Assembly: GCA_035570275.1 (NCBI GenBank)
Contig: DATMNI010000375.1
Coordinates: 1 to 25,133, forward strand
Length of the DNA stretch: 25,133 nucleotides
Source of the DNA: DATMNI01 sp035570275
Lineage (GTDB): Bacteria > Acidobacteriota > Terriglobia > Bryobacterales > Bryobacteraceae
Reading direction: 5' to 3'
The translations under genes were made by a program, and so were the position numbers. Shown piece by piece: positions 1 through 8,600 of this stretch. The stretch's first letter is position 1, and every line of letters begins with the position of its first letter. Under the pieces are notes generated by a model. The model was not told where the DNA came from. It searched no databases and saw nothing but the letters and a program-made list of their open reading frames with translations.

Positions 1-138
1 GAAAACGATTTCGCCGCAGGAAGATTTCTGGCGCCGATGGACTGGCAGGCTCTGGCCGTAGAGGGGGTGCCAGCGATAGTAGACCGTTACGATTTCGGAT
101 TGCGCAAAATGATGGGCATTATGTGACTGGCTCGCAGA
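1..138 (-). CDS. Partial ORF, second identical copy of the RWHP-type frame
   Basis: The minus strand carries the same 46-codon frame as 24996-25133, because both lie inside the 141-bp inverted repeat. It is bounded upstream by the same TAA (139-141) and runs off the left window end. The plus-strand alternative is a frame with no visible start that ends in TGA at 124-126. I favour the minus reading because of the YYRWHPLYG pattern, but the choice is uncertain. Identical copies next to two unrelated genes (hydrogenase large subunit and permease) point to a dispersed element. Confidence 0.35.
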
Positions 139-141
139 TTA
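1..141. repeat. Terminal inverted repeat, left copy
   Basis: Positions 1-141 are the exact reverse complement of 24993-25133. I compared them base by base and found no mismatch until position 142; similarity then continues with two mismatches to about 157. The repeat covers the inner half of a TGTGGGGC palindrome plus about 130 bp that contain the possible RWHP-type reading frame. A perfect match that stops at exactly 141 bases at the extreme ends suits an assembly-graph overlap, because 141 is a common largest k-mer size in metagenome assembly. The true repeat is therefore probably longer than what is seen. Confidence 0.97.
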
Positions 142-156
142 ACAATCTGCCCCACA
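135..156 (-). repeat. TGTGGGGC palindromic element downstream of hydrogenase large subunit
   Basis: Read on the minus strand this is TGTGGGGC followed by CAGATT-GTT-AATCTG, a perfect 6-bp stem with a 3-nt loop. It lies about 73 bases beyond the stop of the large-subunit gene and faces the same way as that gene. It belongs to the same family as the elements at 11213, 13439, 13693 and 24978. It may serve as an mRNA 3'-end structure or a REP-like mobile repeat. No T-run follows it. Confidence 0.8.
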
Positions 157-228
157 AAAGCTTCCCGCGCCTTCGTAATCGGGCGTCCCGCAAGGCCGCA
201 ATCGGCTGCGGTCTCTTGCCGGGCCGGC

Positions 229-2061
229 TCAGATGGATTGACCGGACTTCGCCTGAATGCCGAACATCGGCGAATGGTACGTTTCGAGAACCTTGCCATT
301 TCCCAGGTACATGTGAACCCCGCATGGCAGGCACGGGTCAAAGCTTCGCACGGTTCGCATGATATCGATGCCCTTAAAATTCTCGGGACTGTTTTCTTCA
401 AAAAGCGGCGTGTTTTGGACGGCGTCTTCGTAAGGGCCGGGGGTTCCGTTCGAGTCGCGCGGGCTGGCATTCCATGGCGTGGGTGGATAAGGGTGGTAGT
501 TGGCGATTTTCCCTTCGCGAATCACCATGTGGTGCGACAGGGCGCCCCGCACGGCTTCATGAAAGCCGCAGCCGATGGCTTCGTCCGGAACTTTGAACTC
601 CTCCCACGTCCTGGTGCGTCCGGCGTGAATCTCCCGCATGGCCCTGTCTACGAAGTAGAGCGCGCACGCGGCGGCATAGGCTTGGAAATAGGTTCGCGCG
701 CGATCCCGTTCGATGGTGTTGCTCCATGGCGGGATCTTCCATTCGAACTCGGCCTCGGGCATAAACGCGGTTCTCGGCAGGTTAATCTTAACGCTGTGCC
801 CGGTGGCCTTGACGTAACCGATATCCACCCGCCCGGCCAGTGCGGTGGCCCAAAATCGAGCCAGCGGCCCGCCTCCGGTGTCCAGCGCCAGCAGGTTACC
901 GGTGCGGCGGTCGTGCCACCTCGGCGACATGACCCAGGTGTATTTGCCGGCGAAATCCCGTTTCTGCGGGCGCGGAGTTGTGGTCTGGTTCCAGGGGTGC
1001 CGCTGATCCACCGGGTTGCCCAGCGGGTCGGCCTTCACGAAAGTCTCGCCGTCCTGCCAGTCGTCATAAAACGAGCTGCCGAGCAGGATCCGAATGCCCA
1101 GATTAATGTCCACCAGGTCGGTGGTCTCCAGTTTGCCGTCAATTACCACGCCCGGGGTGACGTACATCCTGCGTCCCCACTCCGCCATGTTCGCGTAAGT
1201 GAAGTCGCAGGCTTCCGGATCGTTGAAGGATCCCCAGCAGCCCAGTAATATGCGCCGCTGTCCGACCTGTTCATAACCGGGCAGCGCTTCGTAGAAGAAA
1301 TCGAACAGATCGTCGTGCAGCGGCACCATTTTCTTCATGAATTCGATGTATTTCATCAGGCGCGAGAGATAGTCCGTGAAGAGCTGAACCGAGGGTACCG
1401 TGCCCACGCCGCCCGGGTAGAGCGTGGACGGGTGCGCGTGCCGGCCTTCCATCAGGCAGAACATTTCGCGAGTCAACCGGCTCATTTGCAGCGCCTCAAG
1501 ATACAGACCGCCGGTGAATGGATTCAACGCGCGCATGATGTCTGCGATGGTGCGGTGCCCGTGCCACCCGGCGTGCGGCGCGGCGGTTCTCTCGGCTCGC
1601 TCCAGAACACCGGGATTGGTGGCGCGCACCATCTGCTCGCAGAAATCCACACCCACCAGATTGTCCTGGAACAGGTTGTGATCGAACATGTATTCGGCCG
1701 CTTCACCCAGGTTGATGATCCACTCGGCCAACGGCGGCGGACGCACGCCAAACGCCATGTTCTGCGCGTAGACGGCACACGTGGCGTGATTGTCGCCGCA
1801 GATACCGCAAATGCGGCTGGTGATGAAGTGGGCGTCGCGCGGGTCCTTGCCCTTCATGAACACGCTGTAGCCGCGGAAAATCGACGACGTGCTGCGGCAC
1901 TCCACCACTTGCCGGTTGGCGAAATCGATCTTGGTGTATATTCCGAGACTGCCGACGATCCGGGTGATGGGGTCCCAATGCTTTTCAACCAGTCGTGTGG
2001 GCTGGGTGCCTGTGGGCTCAGTGGCAGATTCGTTGGGAGCTTTCGCGGACGAATTGGTCAT
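229..2061 (-). CDS. hhyL: [NiFe]-hydrogenase large subunit, group 1h (high-affinity H2 uptake)
   Basis: This is the catalytic subunit that carries the Ni-Fe(CN)2CO site and splits H2, probably for scavenging atmospheric hydrogen. The 610-residue protein has the N-terminal L1 motif around residues 82-95 (RICGICGDNHATC, ligands Cys85 and Cys88) and the C-terminal L2 motif DPCLPCGVH (Cys577, Cys580, His583). The L1 wording with GDNHATC and the L2 wording with LPCGVHMYLG are typical of the group 1h (formerly group 5) family. A 27-residue tail follows His583 and would be cut off by a maturation endopeptidase after nickel insertion. No signal peptide is present; export would depend on the small subunit, which also lacks an obvious Tat signal. 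The ATG at 2061 has only a weak GGG upstream. The gene runs opposite to the small subunit, which is unusual because hhyS and hhyL normally lie in tandem. Confidence 0.96.
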   Translation of the reverse strand: MTNSSAKAPNESATEPTGTQPTRLVEKHWDPITRIVGSLGIYTKIDFANRQVVECRSTSSIFRGYSVFMKGKDPRDAHFITSRICGICGDNHATCAVYAQNMAFGVRPPPLAEWIINLGEAAEYMFDHNLFQDNLVGVDFCEQMVRATNPGVLERAERTAAPHAGWHGHRTIADIMRALNPFTGGLYLEALQMSRLTREMFCLMEGRHAHPSTLYPGGVGTVPSVQLFTDYLSRLMKYIEFMKKMVPLHDDLFDFFYEALPGYEQVGQRRILLGCWGSFNDPEACDFTYANMAEWGRRMYVTPGVVIDGKLETTDLVDINLGIRILLGSSFYDDWQDGETFVKADPLGNPVDQRHPWNQTTTPRPQKRDFAGKYTWVMSPRWHDRRTGNLLALDTGGGPLARFWATALAGRVDIGYVKATGHSVKINLPRTAFMPEAEFEWKIPPWSNTIERDRARTYFQAYAAACALYFVDRAMREIHAGRTRTWEEFKVPDEAIGCGFHEAVRGALSHHMVIREGKIANYHPYPPTPWNASPRDSNGTPGPYEDAVQNTPLFEENSPENFKGIDIMRTVRSFDPCLPCGVHMYLGNGKVLETYHSPMFGIQAKSGQSI

Positions 2062-2207
2062 TTACGTACCCGGAAGAGCATCGCAGATGCTGGATAATGG
2101 TTCATAATCACTTTAAGACATCTCCTTACAAATAGCCACCAAACTGACGAATCGAGACGAATTGTTATGGAGCCGATTGCTACGGTGCCGATTGTTATGG
2201 AGCAGGG
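2062..2207. promoter_or_regulatory. Divergent promoter region between hydrogenase large and small subunits
   Basis: This 146-bp gap must hold promoters for both subunit genes. A 6-bp inverted repeat with a 3-nt spacer, AGCATC-GCA-GATGCT (2077-2091), lies 16-30 bases upstream of the large-subunit ATG and could bind a regulator or fold in its leader. A triple 15-bp repeat (2161-2205) sits on the small-subunit side. I do not see a convincing -35/-10 pair or sigma-54 site on either strand. Confidence 0.6.
2161..2205 (+). repeat. Three tandem 15-bp units directly before the small-subunit start
   Basis: The units are ATTGTTATGGAGCCG, ATTGCTACGGTGCCG and ATTGTTATGGAGCAG. The first and third each contain ATGGAG, which supplies a Shine-Dalgarno-like GGAG; only the third (2199-2202) is at normal spacing from the ATG at 2208. 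An ATG in the first unit opens a 14-residue frame (2167-2211) whose TGA overlaps the next start as ATGA. This could be a leader peptide coupled to hhyS, or simply an expanded ribosome-binding segment. Confidence 0.75.
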
Positions 2208-3254
2208 ATGATCGAGCAAGTCGAAGTATTGTGGCTGACGGCCGGCCTGGGCTGTGACGGCGATACGATTGCGATTACGGCCGCAACCCAACCCAGTATT
2301 GAGGATCTCGTCCTGGGCGCCATTCCCTCGGTCCCCAAAGTGATTCTGCGTAATCCGGTGCTCGCCACGGAGACGGGCGATGAGTTCCTGGAATATTTTC
2401 ATCGCGCGGCCGAAGCCCGGCTCGAAACTCCATTCATACTGGTGGTGGAAGGCTCGATTCCGAATGAAAAGAACAAGGCTGAGGGATATTGGGCGGCCCT
2501 CGGCAACAACCCGGAAACCGGGCAGCCGATTCCGACCTGCGACTGGATCGACCGTTTGGCGCCGCACGCGTGGGCCGTGGTTGCCGTGGGCACCTGCGCC
2601 ACCTATGGCGGAATCCACGCGATGCAGGGCAATCCAACCGGCTGCATGGGTTTGCCGGATTATCTGGGGTGGCAATGGAAATCGGCGTCCGGCGTTCCCA
2701 TTGTGTGCATTCCGGGATGCCCTGCGCAGCCCGACAACATGACGCAGACGCTGCTCTATCTGTTGAACCAGGCGGCCGGCAGGGCGCCGATGATCCCCCT
2801 GGACGAGTGTTTGCGGCCGGCGTGGCTATTCGCGGCAACCCTGCATGAAGGCTGCGATCGCGGAGGCTACTACGAGCAAGGCGATTTCGCCGGCCGGTAC
2901 GGCGACCCTGAGTGCATCGTAAAATTAGGCTGTTGGGGGCCGGTGATTCAGTGCAACGTCGGTAAGCGAGGTTGGATGGCGGGAATCGGCGGTTGCCCGA
3001 ATGTGGGCGGCGTTTGTATCGGCTGCACCATGCCCGCTTTCCCGGATCGCTTCATGCCGTTCCTCAGCCAGCCGCCGGGATCTTTGTTGTCTTCCCGCGC
3101 CATCGCTACCTACGGCCGGGCAATCCGGGCGCTTCGCAAGTTCACGCAGGCTTCGTTCAATAAGGAACCGTTATGGCGGCGGCCCGGTGGCACTCACGTC
3201 CCCGGTTACGTTTCGGATGCAGCAGATGATGAAGGTGGAACTCGAAGCCGATAG
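2208..3254 (+). CDS. hhyS: [NiFe]-hydrogenase small subunit, group 1h
   Basis: This electron-transfer subunit carries three iron-sulfur clusters from the active site to the respiratory chain. The 348-residue protein contains GLGCDGD (Cys16, Asp19), VGTCATYGG (Cys130) and IPGCPAQ (Cys171) for the proximal cluster. The 3-Cys/1-Asp proximal ligation described for a group 1h enzyme of Cupriavidus would fit Asp19, but that assignment is inference. His213, Cys216, Cys236 and Cys242 suit the distal cluster, and Cys249, Cys263, Cys270 and Cys273 are candidates for the medial one. There is no Tat signal peptide and no C-terminal membrane anchor, as usual for this group. GGAG at 2199-2202 supports the ATG at 2208. 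Its 3' end overlaps the downstream histidine kinase by 38 bases, so the two are translationally linked. No maturation (hyp) genes are in the window. Confidence 0.96.
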   Translation: MIEQVEVLWLTAGLGCDGDTIAITAATQPSIEDLVLGAIPSVPKVILRNPVLATETGDEFLEYFHRAAEARLETPFILVVEGSIPNEKNKAEGYWAALGNNPETGQPIPTCDWIDRLAPHAWAVVAVGTCATYGGIHAMQGNPTGCMGLPDYLGWQWKSASGVPIVCIPGCPAQPDNMTQTLLYLLNQAAGRAPMIPLDECLRPAWLFAATLHEGCDRGGYYEQGDFAGRYGDPECIVKLGCWGPVIQCNVGKRGWMAGIGGCPNVGGVCIGCTMPAFPDRFMPFLSQPPGSLLSSRAIATYGRAIRALRKFTQASFNKEPLWRRPGGTHVPGYVSDAADDEGGTRSR

Positions 3255-5376
3255 GGAACCGCGCGAGTCTGGACCCGGTCTGCCTGGCGAGATTCTGAGC
3301 TTCGCCGATGCCGAAACAATTCTCGACGAGCTGGGCCGGGTCTCATTTCCTGACCTGCAAGACTGGAGCACGACAGAGGAGGCCGAGGTGGACCTCCGGC
3401 TCCGCTACCAGACGCTGGTCGAGCAGATTCCGGCGGTGGTTTTCCTGGCTCCCCTGGATTCCGGAGTCGGCGAATCCTATGTAAGCAGTTACGTGGAGTC
3501 CATTCTCGGCTATACCCGGGAAGAATGGCTGGGCGATCCCCTGCGATGGTATCAGCGGATTCATCCGGATGACCGCGCGCGCTGGAGCCAGGAAGCGGCC
3601 GGGTTGTTCCTCACCGGCGAGACCCTGCGGTCGACCTACCGGGTGATCGCGCGCAATGGAAGTGTGGTCTGGTTCCAGTGCGAGGCGAAGATGGTACGCC
3701 GTACCGACGGGCGTCCCTGGTTTATCCACGGCGTAGGCTTCGACATCACCGAGCTTAAGCAGACGGAGATCGAGTTGCGCGAGGCCAAAGAGCAGGCCGA
3801 GGCCGCCAGCCGCGCCAAGAGCGAATTCCTGGCCAACATGAGCCATGAAATTCGCACACCGATGAACGGCATCATGGGCATGACGGAGCTTGTCCTCGAT
3901 ACCGACCTCACGGCGGAACAGCGCGACTGCCTGCAGACTGTAAAGACGTCGGCTGACGCGATGCTGACCGTCATCAACGAAATCCTCGATTTTTCCAAGA
4001 TCGAAGCCGGGAAACTGGACCTGGAGAATGTGCCGTTCAGCGTTCTGGAATGCATCGGCGAAGCCCTCAAGACGATTTCCGCGCGCGCCCACGAGAAGGG
4101 TTTGGAACTTCTGTTCGATCCCGACCTGGACAACGAACTGGTTGTGGGAGACACGGACAGGCTGCGCCAGATCATTTTGAATCTGGTCGGAAATGCCGTA
4201 AAGTTCACCGACGCCGGCGATATTGTTGTGACGGTGCGGGTGGAGTCCCGCTCCGGCTCGGACGTCACTCTGCATTTTCAGTGCAGCGATACCGGCATGG
4301 GCATTCCCGTGGAGAAGCAACAACTCATATTCGATCCATTCTCGCAGGCGGATTCCTCTTCTACGCGCAGGTTTGGCGGAACCGGCCTCGGGCTTACCAT
4401 CGTTGCCCGGCTGGTGGCGATGATGGGAGGAAAAATCTGGGTTAACAGCGTGGTTGGCAAAGGCAGCACGTTCCACTTCACGGCAAAGTTTGGCCTGAGT
4501 GAGTTGGGCAGCATGGCGTATAGCACCGCCGATGTGGGGATTCTCCGCAATCTTCCCGTGCTGGTTGTCGATGACAATCTCACCAACCGCAGCATTCTGG
4601 ATCGCATATTGCAGCGATGGGGCATGGTTCCCACGTTGGCGGCTTCCGGGCGCGAGGCATCGGCGCTGGTGGCCGCGCGCGAAGGGCTCGACCCGCCGTT
4701 TTCCTTGATCCTCATGGATCAGCAGATGCCGGAAGACGACGGTTTCACGGTGGTCGCAGATCTACGCAAGACTCTGGGCGCGGCCGGCGCCACGATCATG
4801 ATGCTGACCTCGGGCGGCAAAAGAGGCGATGCCGCGAGGTGCGAGGAACTGGGCATGGCCGCGTATCTGTTCAAACCGTTCAAGCAGCAGGAGCTCTTGA
4901 AAACTGTGTTGGCTGCCTTGGGCGGCAACCGCGAAAACCGGCAACTGATCACGCGCCACTCCCTCATGCCAGCGCCATTAACGATTGCACCCGTGCGCAT
5001 TCTGCTGGTGGAAGACAACCCGGTCAACCGAAAAGTCGCCACCCGCCTCCTGGAGAAGGCCGGCCATACGGTGACGTCGGCCGGGCATGGACACGCGGCT
5101 TTGGATGTTCTCGACCAGCGCGGCTGGCAAGCCTTTGACGTGGTGCTGATGGACATTCAGATGCCCGTGATGGATGGCCTCCAGGCAATCGCCGCGATTC
5201 GCGAACGCGAGCGCGTGCTTGGCGGGCACCTGCCCGTGATCGCTCTGACGGCGCACACCATCGCGGGTGATGCCGAGCGATATCTTCGAGCCGGGATGGA
5301 TGGCTACGCTTCCAAACCGATCATTTTGGCGGATCTCCTGGCCGCAATTCAATCGGTGTTGAAACCCGGTTCTTAA
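3217..5376 (+). CDS. PAS-domain hybrid sensor histidine kinase with two receiver domains
   Basis: The kinase senses a signal through a PAS domain, autophosphorylates and passes phosphate to its own receivers; it has no transmembrane segment, so it is probably cytoplasmic. From the ATG at 3217 it has 719 residues: a PAS_3-like domain (about 61-181, with GYTREEW and HPDD), a short coiled linker, HisKA with SHEIRTPMN (phospho-acceptor His210), and HATPase_c with the N box (NLVGNAVKFTD) and G boxes DTGMGI and GGTGLGL. Two receivers follow, with phospho-Asp at residue 501 (LMDQQMP) and residue 646 (LMDIQMP). No Hpt domain or output domain follows, so a partner must lie elsewhere. The frame stays open upstream to 3001, but that part overlaps hhyS and is a shadow. 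GTG at 3187 or ATG at 3229 are alternative starts. The overlap with hhyS suggests a link to H2 metabolism. Confidence 0.93.
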   Translation: MQQMMKVELEADREPRESGPGLPGEILSFADAETILDELGRVSFPDLQDWSTTEEAEVDLRLRYQTLVEQIPAVVFLAPLDSGVGESYVSSYVESILGYTREEWLGDPLRWYQRIHPDDRARWSQEAAGLFLTGETLRSTYRVIARNGSVVWFQCEAKMVRRTDGRPWFIHGVGFDITELKQTEIELREAKEQAEAASRAKSEFLANMSHEIRTPMNGIMGMTELVLDTDLTAEQRDCLQTVKTSADAMLTVINEILDFSKIEAGKLDLENVPFSVLECIGEALKTISARAHEKGLELLFDPDLDNELVVGDTDRLRQIILNLVGNAVKFTDAGDIVVTVRVESRSGSDVTLHFQCSDTGMGIPVEKQQLIFDPFSQADSSSTRRFGGTGLGLTIVARLVAMMGGKIWVNSVVGKGSTFHFTAKFGLSELGSMAYSTADVGILRNLPVLVVDDNLTNRSILDRILQRWGMVPTLAASGREASALVAAREGLDPPFSLILMDQQMPEDDGFTVVADLRKTLGAAGATIMMLTSGGKRGDAARCEELGMAAYLFKPFKQQELLKTVLAALGGNRENRQLITRHSLMPAPLTIAPVRILLVEDNPVNRKVATRLLEKAGHTVTSAGHGHAALDVLDQRGWQAFDVVLMDIQMPVMDGLQAIAAIRERERVLGGHLPVIALTAHTIAGDAERYLRAGMDGYASKPIILADLLAAIQSVLKPGS

Positions 5377-5679
5377 CGCTTGGATCAACCACAATGTGCC
5401 GGGAATCCCGCCAAACCGCAATGCGATACGTTTGCCCGGGGCCGCCAACCGTTAACCCGCGGTCGCGGAGTGGTCCTTTCTGCTATAACATAAGGCAAAT
5501 CAACGGCAATCCAAGGCCACGGCAGTCGATCGCGCTGTATCGCACTGCAAAACGCGCCAGTTGGCGCCAGTTGGCGCCCGCGAGTCTTGCCAAGCAAGCA
5601 GCGTTGTGACACCATTGCTGGCAAGATCGTCTCCGGAGAACGAACTCGGCGCAGACTCCGGAGAATTGGAGGGAGTACC
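5377..5679 (+). promoter_or_regulatory. Structured leader upstream of TonB-dependent receptor
   Basis: This 303-bp gap has no convincing gene. A possible -10 box TATAAC lies at 5484-5489, without a clear -35. A 10-bp unit GCGCCAGTTG is repeated about 2.5 times at 5554-5578, giving two overlapping inverted repeats GCGCCA-GT-TGGCGC. A stem-loop follows: TCTTGCCA with GCAA (5585-5597) pairs with TTGCTGGCAAGA (5615-5626), with one bulged A. The palindrome-containing decamer CTCCGGAGAA then occurs twice (5631-5640 and 5656-5665). The Shine-Dalgarno GGAGGGAG (5668-5675) could pair with the CTCC of these decamers. Confidence 0.6.
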
Positions 5680-8600
5680 ATGACGTACGCACATACTCAA
5701 GGTCCGTGGGCACGGCGCGGATTCGCGATCGTGGGGCTTCTGTCGGGGCTACTGTACTTTGCCGCCGGCACAATGCAGGCACAGATTGCGGGAAATGGCA
5801 CCATTCAAGGGACCGTCACCGACCCTTCCGGAGCCGTGGTTCCCCAGGCAACCGTCACCGCCACCAATATTGCCACCGGCGTGGAAACCGTTCGCCAAAC
5901 CACCGCGGTGGGCTTTTACCTGCTTTCGCCGCTGCGCGCCGGAGAGTACAACGTCCGGGTGGCGGCCGCGGGTTTCCAAACGATTTCCCAAGAACATGTT
6001 CTGGTAGATGCGCTGGCCTCCGTAGCTTTGAACCTGCAACTCAGGATCGGATCTGCCGCCGAACAGGTGACGGTGGAGTCGGCCGTATCGGCGCTGCGAA
6101 CCGACGATGCCACCCTCGGCGGCAACGTGCGCAACGAAGTGTACGAATCGCTGCCGCTGGCGATGAACGGCGTCCCCCGCGACCCGACGCAATTCGTGGC
6201 CCTGATCCCGGGAGTTTCGGGCCTGAGTACGCAGGTGGCCGGCCCCAGCACGGCCTCTTTCAACGGGGCGCCGGCGGGGCAGAATGAGATCTATCTGGAG
6301 GGGATCCCGTTTACGTTCCCCGCGGTACAGGCGGACACGCGCAACCTGGCGCTGGGCGTGTCGGTGGAGGCCGTGGAGCAGTTTCAGGTGGAGACCAATG
6401 GGCAGAAGGCGCAGTATCAGGGCCAGGGCGTGGAGAATTACGTATTGAAGTCGGGTACCGACCGGTTTCACGGCGCCCTATTCGAGTATTTCCGCAACAC
6501 GGATTTGGACGCCCGCGGCTTCTTCCCCCCGACCACCCCGATTGAACACCAGAACGAGTTCGGGGGGACTTTCGGCGGGCCGATCAAGAAGGATAAGATT
6601 TTCTTTTTCAGTTCCTACGATGGGTACTACTACAAAACCGCGACGCCGCCGCAATTGCAGAACATCCCGACCCAGCTCGAAAGAACCGGGAACTTCAGCG
6701 AGTTGCCGGCGGCGATTTACGACCCGCTGACCACCCAGGCCAACGGCGCCATTTCCACGCGCACGGCATTTCCGGGCAATATCATTCCCGCCAACCGTCT
6801 CTCCAACGCGGCAAAATCGTTTCAGTCCTATCTGCCCAGCGCCACCACCCCCGGGATTACGAATAACTATCTGGCTTCCCTGCCCGAGGGGCTGCATAAC
6901 AATAACACCACGGACAAGGTGGACTTCAATCTTTCGGCCAAGAATCGCTTCTTCGGATTTTTCAGTAAGGGAAAGTATGCCACCGATTATACCGGCAGTC
7001 TGGCGCCCGGCACCAACACGTTTCCTCTTCCCTACACGCAAGGCCGAATTGTGACGGAGCTGCCGACCACGCTGCAGGTGCATGACACTTATGTGCTGTC
7101 ACCCAGCTTGCTGAACGACGTTAGCTTCAGTTTCGGCCGGATCTGGATCCCCATTATCAGCGCCACCCAGGGAGGCCAATATCCGCAGAAAGCCGGACTG
7201 ACCGGCTTGCCCGCCGGGGGCGCCAGCGACGTGTTTCCGACCATCAACTTCGGCGGCACGAATGCGCCCATTGGATGGGCCGGAACCAATGCCGTGGCAT
7301 TTGACGAGGCGCAGAATTCCTATACCTTCCAGGAGAACCTGCAGTGGGTGAAGGGAAGCCATGCCATCACCTTCGGCTTTCAGCACCAGCGGCTGCAGGA
7401 CAACAATGTGAACCCCGACACGGGCACGCGTGGGACATACAGCTTCAGCAACAACGAAACGGCGGGATTCTCGCCAACCGGTACGCTGCTGACCACTACG
7501 GGAAACTCTTATGCGAGTTACATGCTGGGCGCGGTCGATTCCGCCAGCGTCACCGAAAACCACGTAGTGGAACTCGGCTCGCGTTTTCATGGCTACTCCG
7601 CGTACGTTCAGGACGATTGGAAGGTCAGTACGCGTCTCACGTTGAACCTGGGGCTGCGTTACGATATCTTCGGCCCGTACCATGAAGCCTACAACCGGAC
7701 TTCGTTTCTGAACTCTAACATGCCGAACCCCGCCGCCGGGGGCCGCCTGGGTGCGCTGGAGTTTGCCGGGTCGGGCATTGGAAGCTGCAACTGCGGCAAC
7801 GTTCCCATCAAGACGCAGTACCTCAACTTCGGCCCGCGCCTCGGGCTGGCATTCAAGCTAAACGAAAAGACGGTGATTCGATCGGCCTACGGACTTGCCT
7901 ATACGCACGGCGGAGCTTCGGGAAGCAACGGGACTGGTGTGTCGCCCGGCCAGCTTGGGTTCAACGCCAATGCGGCGTTCTCCAGTCCGGCAACCGGGCT
8001 GCCGGCCTTCTACTGGGACCAGGGAGTGCCGGCATATCAACATCCTCCGTTCATCGACCCAGGGTATGGGGTGGGGTTTACCACCGCCAACCCCACGGGC
8101 GCGGTGAGTGTAAGTTACGTGAACCCGGCGATCGCCGATAAGCCGCCGTATTACATCAATTGGAATTTCGGCATCCAGCATGAGCTGTCTCATAACATGA
8201 CGGTGAGCGCCACTTATGCAGGCAGCGCGGGGCACTCGCTTTCGAACGGCGGCGGCCAGGGGATATGGAGCAATTCCATTTTGCCGCAGTATCTGGGCCT
8301 GGGGTCGCTGCTCAATGCCCAGGCAACCCCGGCCAATATTGCGGCCGCGCAAGCCGTCATACCGGGAATCGGCCTGCCATTTTCGAACTACCAGGGCACC
8401 ATCGCCCAGATGCTGAAGCCATTTCCCCAGTACTCCGGAGTAACCTATCTCTGGGCCAATCGCGGCAACTCATCGTGGAATTCCGCGCAGTTTGTCTTTG
8501 AGGAGAAATCGGTGCATGGCGCCACCATCCATGTCCACTACACGTACAGTAAAGAACTCGACAACCTGGCAGCCAGCCGGAACCCGTTCGCGCAGTATCT

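Noticed and set aside
238..1248. 336-codon open frame on the plus strand
   Set aside because: It lies opposite the hydrogenase large subunit, whose motifs are unmistakable; it is a high-GC shadow frame.
3001..3216. Upstream extension of the histidine kinase frame
   Set aside because: It overlaps the conserved C-terminal third of the hydrogenase small subunit and has no domain-like sequence.
2208..3254. Small subunit of a classical H2-sensing (group 2b) hydrogenase
   Set aside because: Despite the neighbouring PAS kinase, the sequence motifs and the L1/L2 motifs of the partner subunit match group 1h, and the C-terminal extension used for kinase docking in HoxB is absent.
5394..5609. 71-codon frame in the receptor leader
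   Set aside because: It has no ribosome site, runs through the repeats and the hairpin, and has no protein-like pattern.
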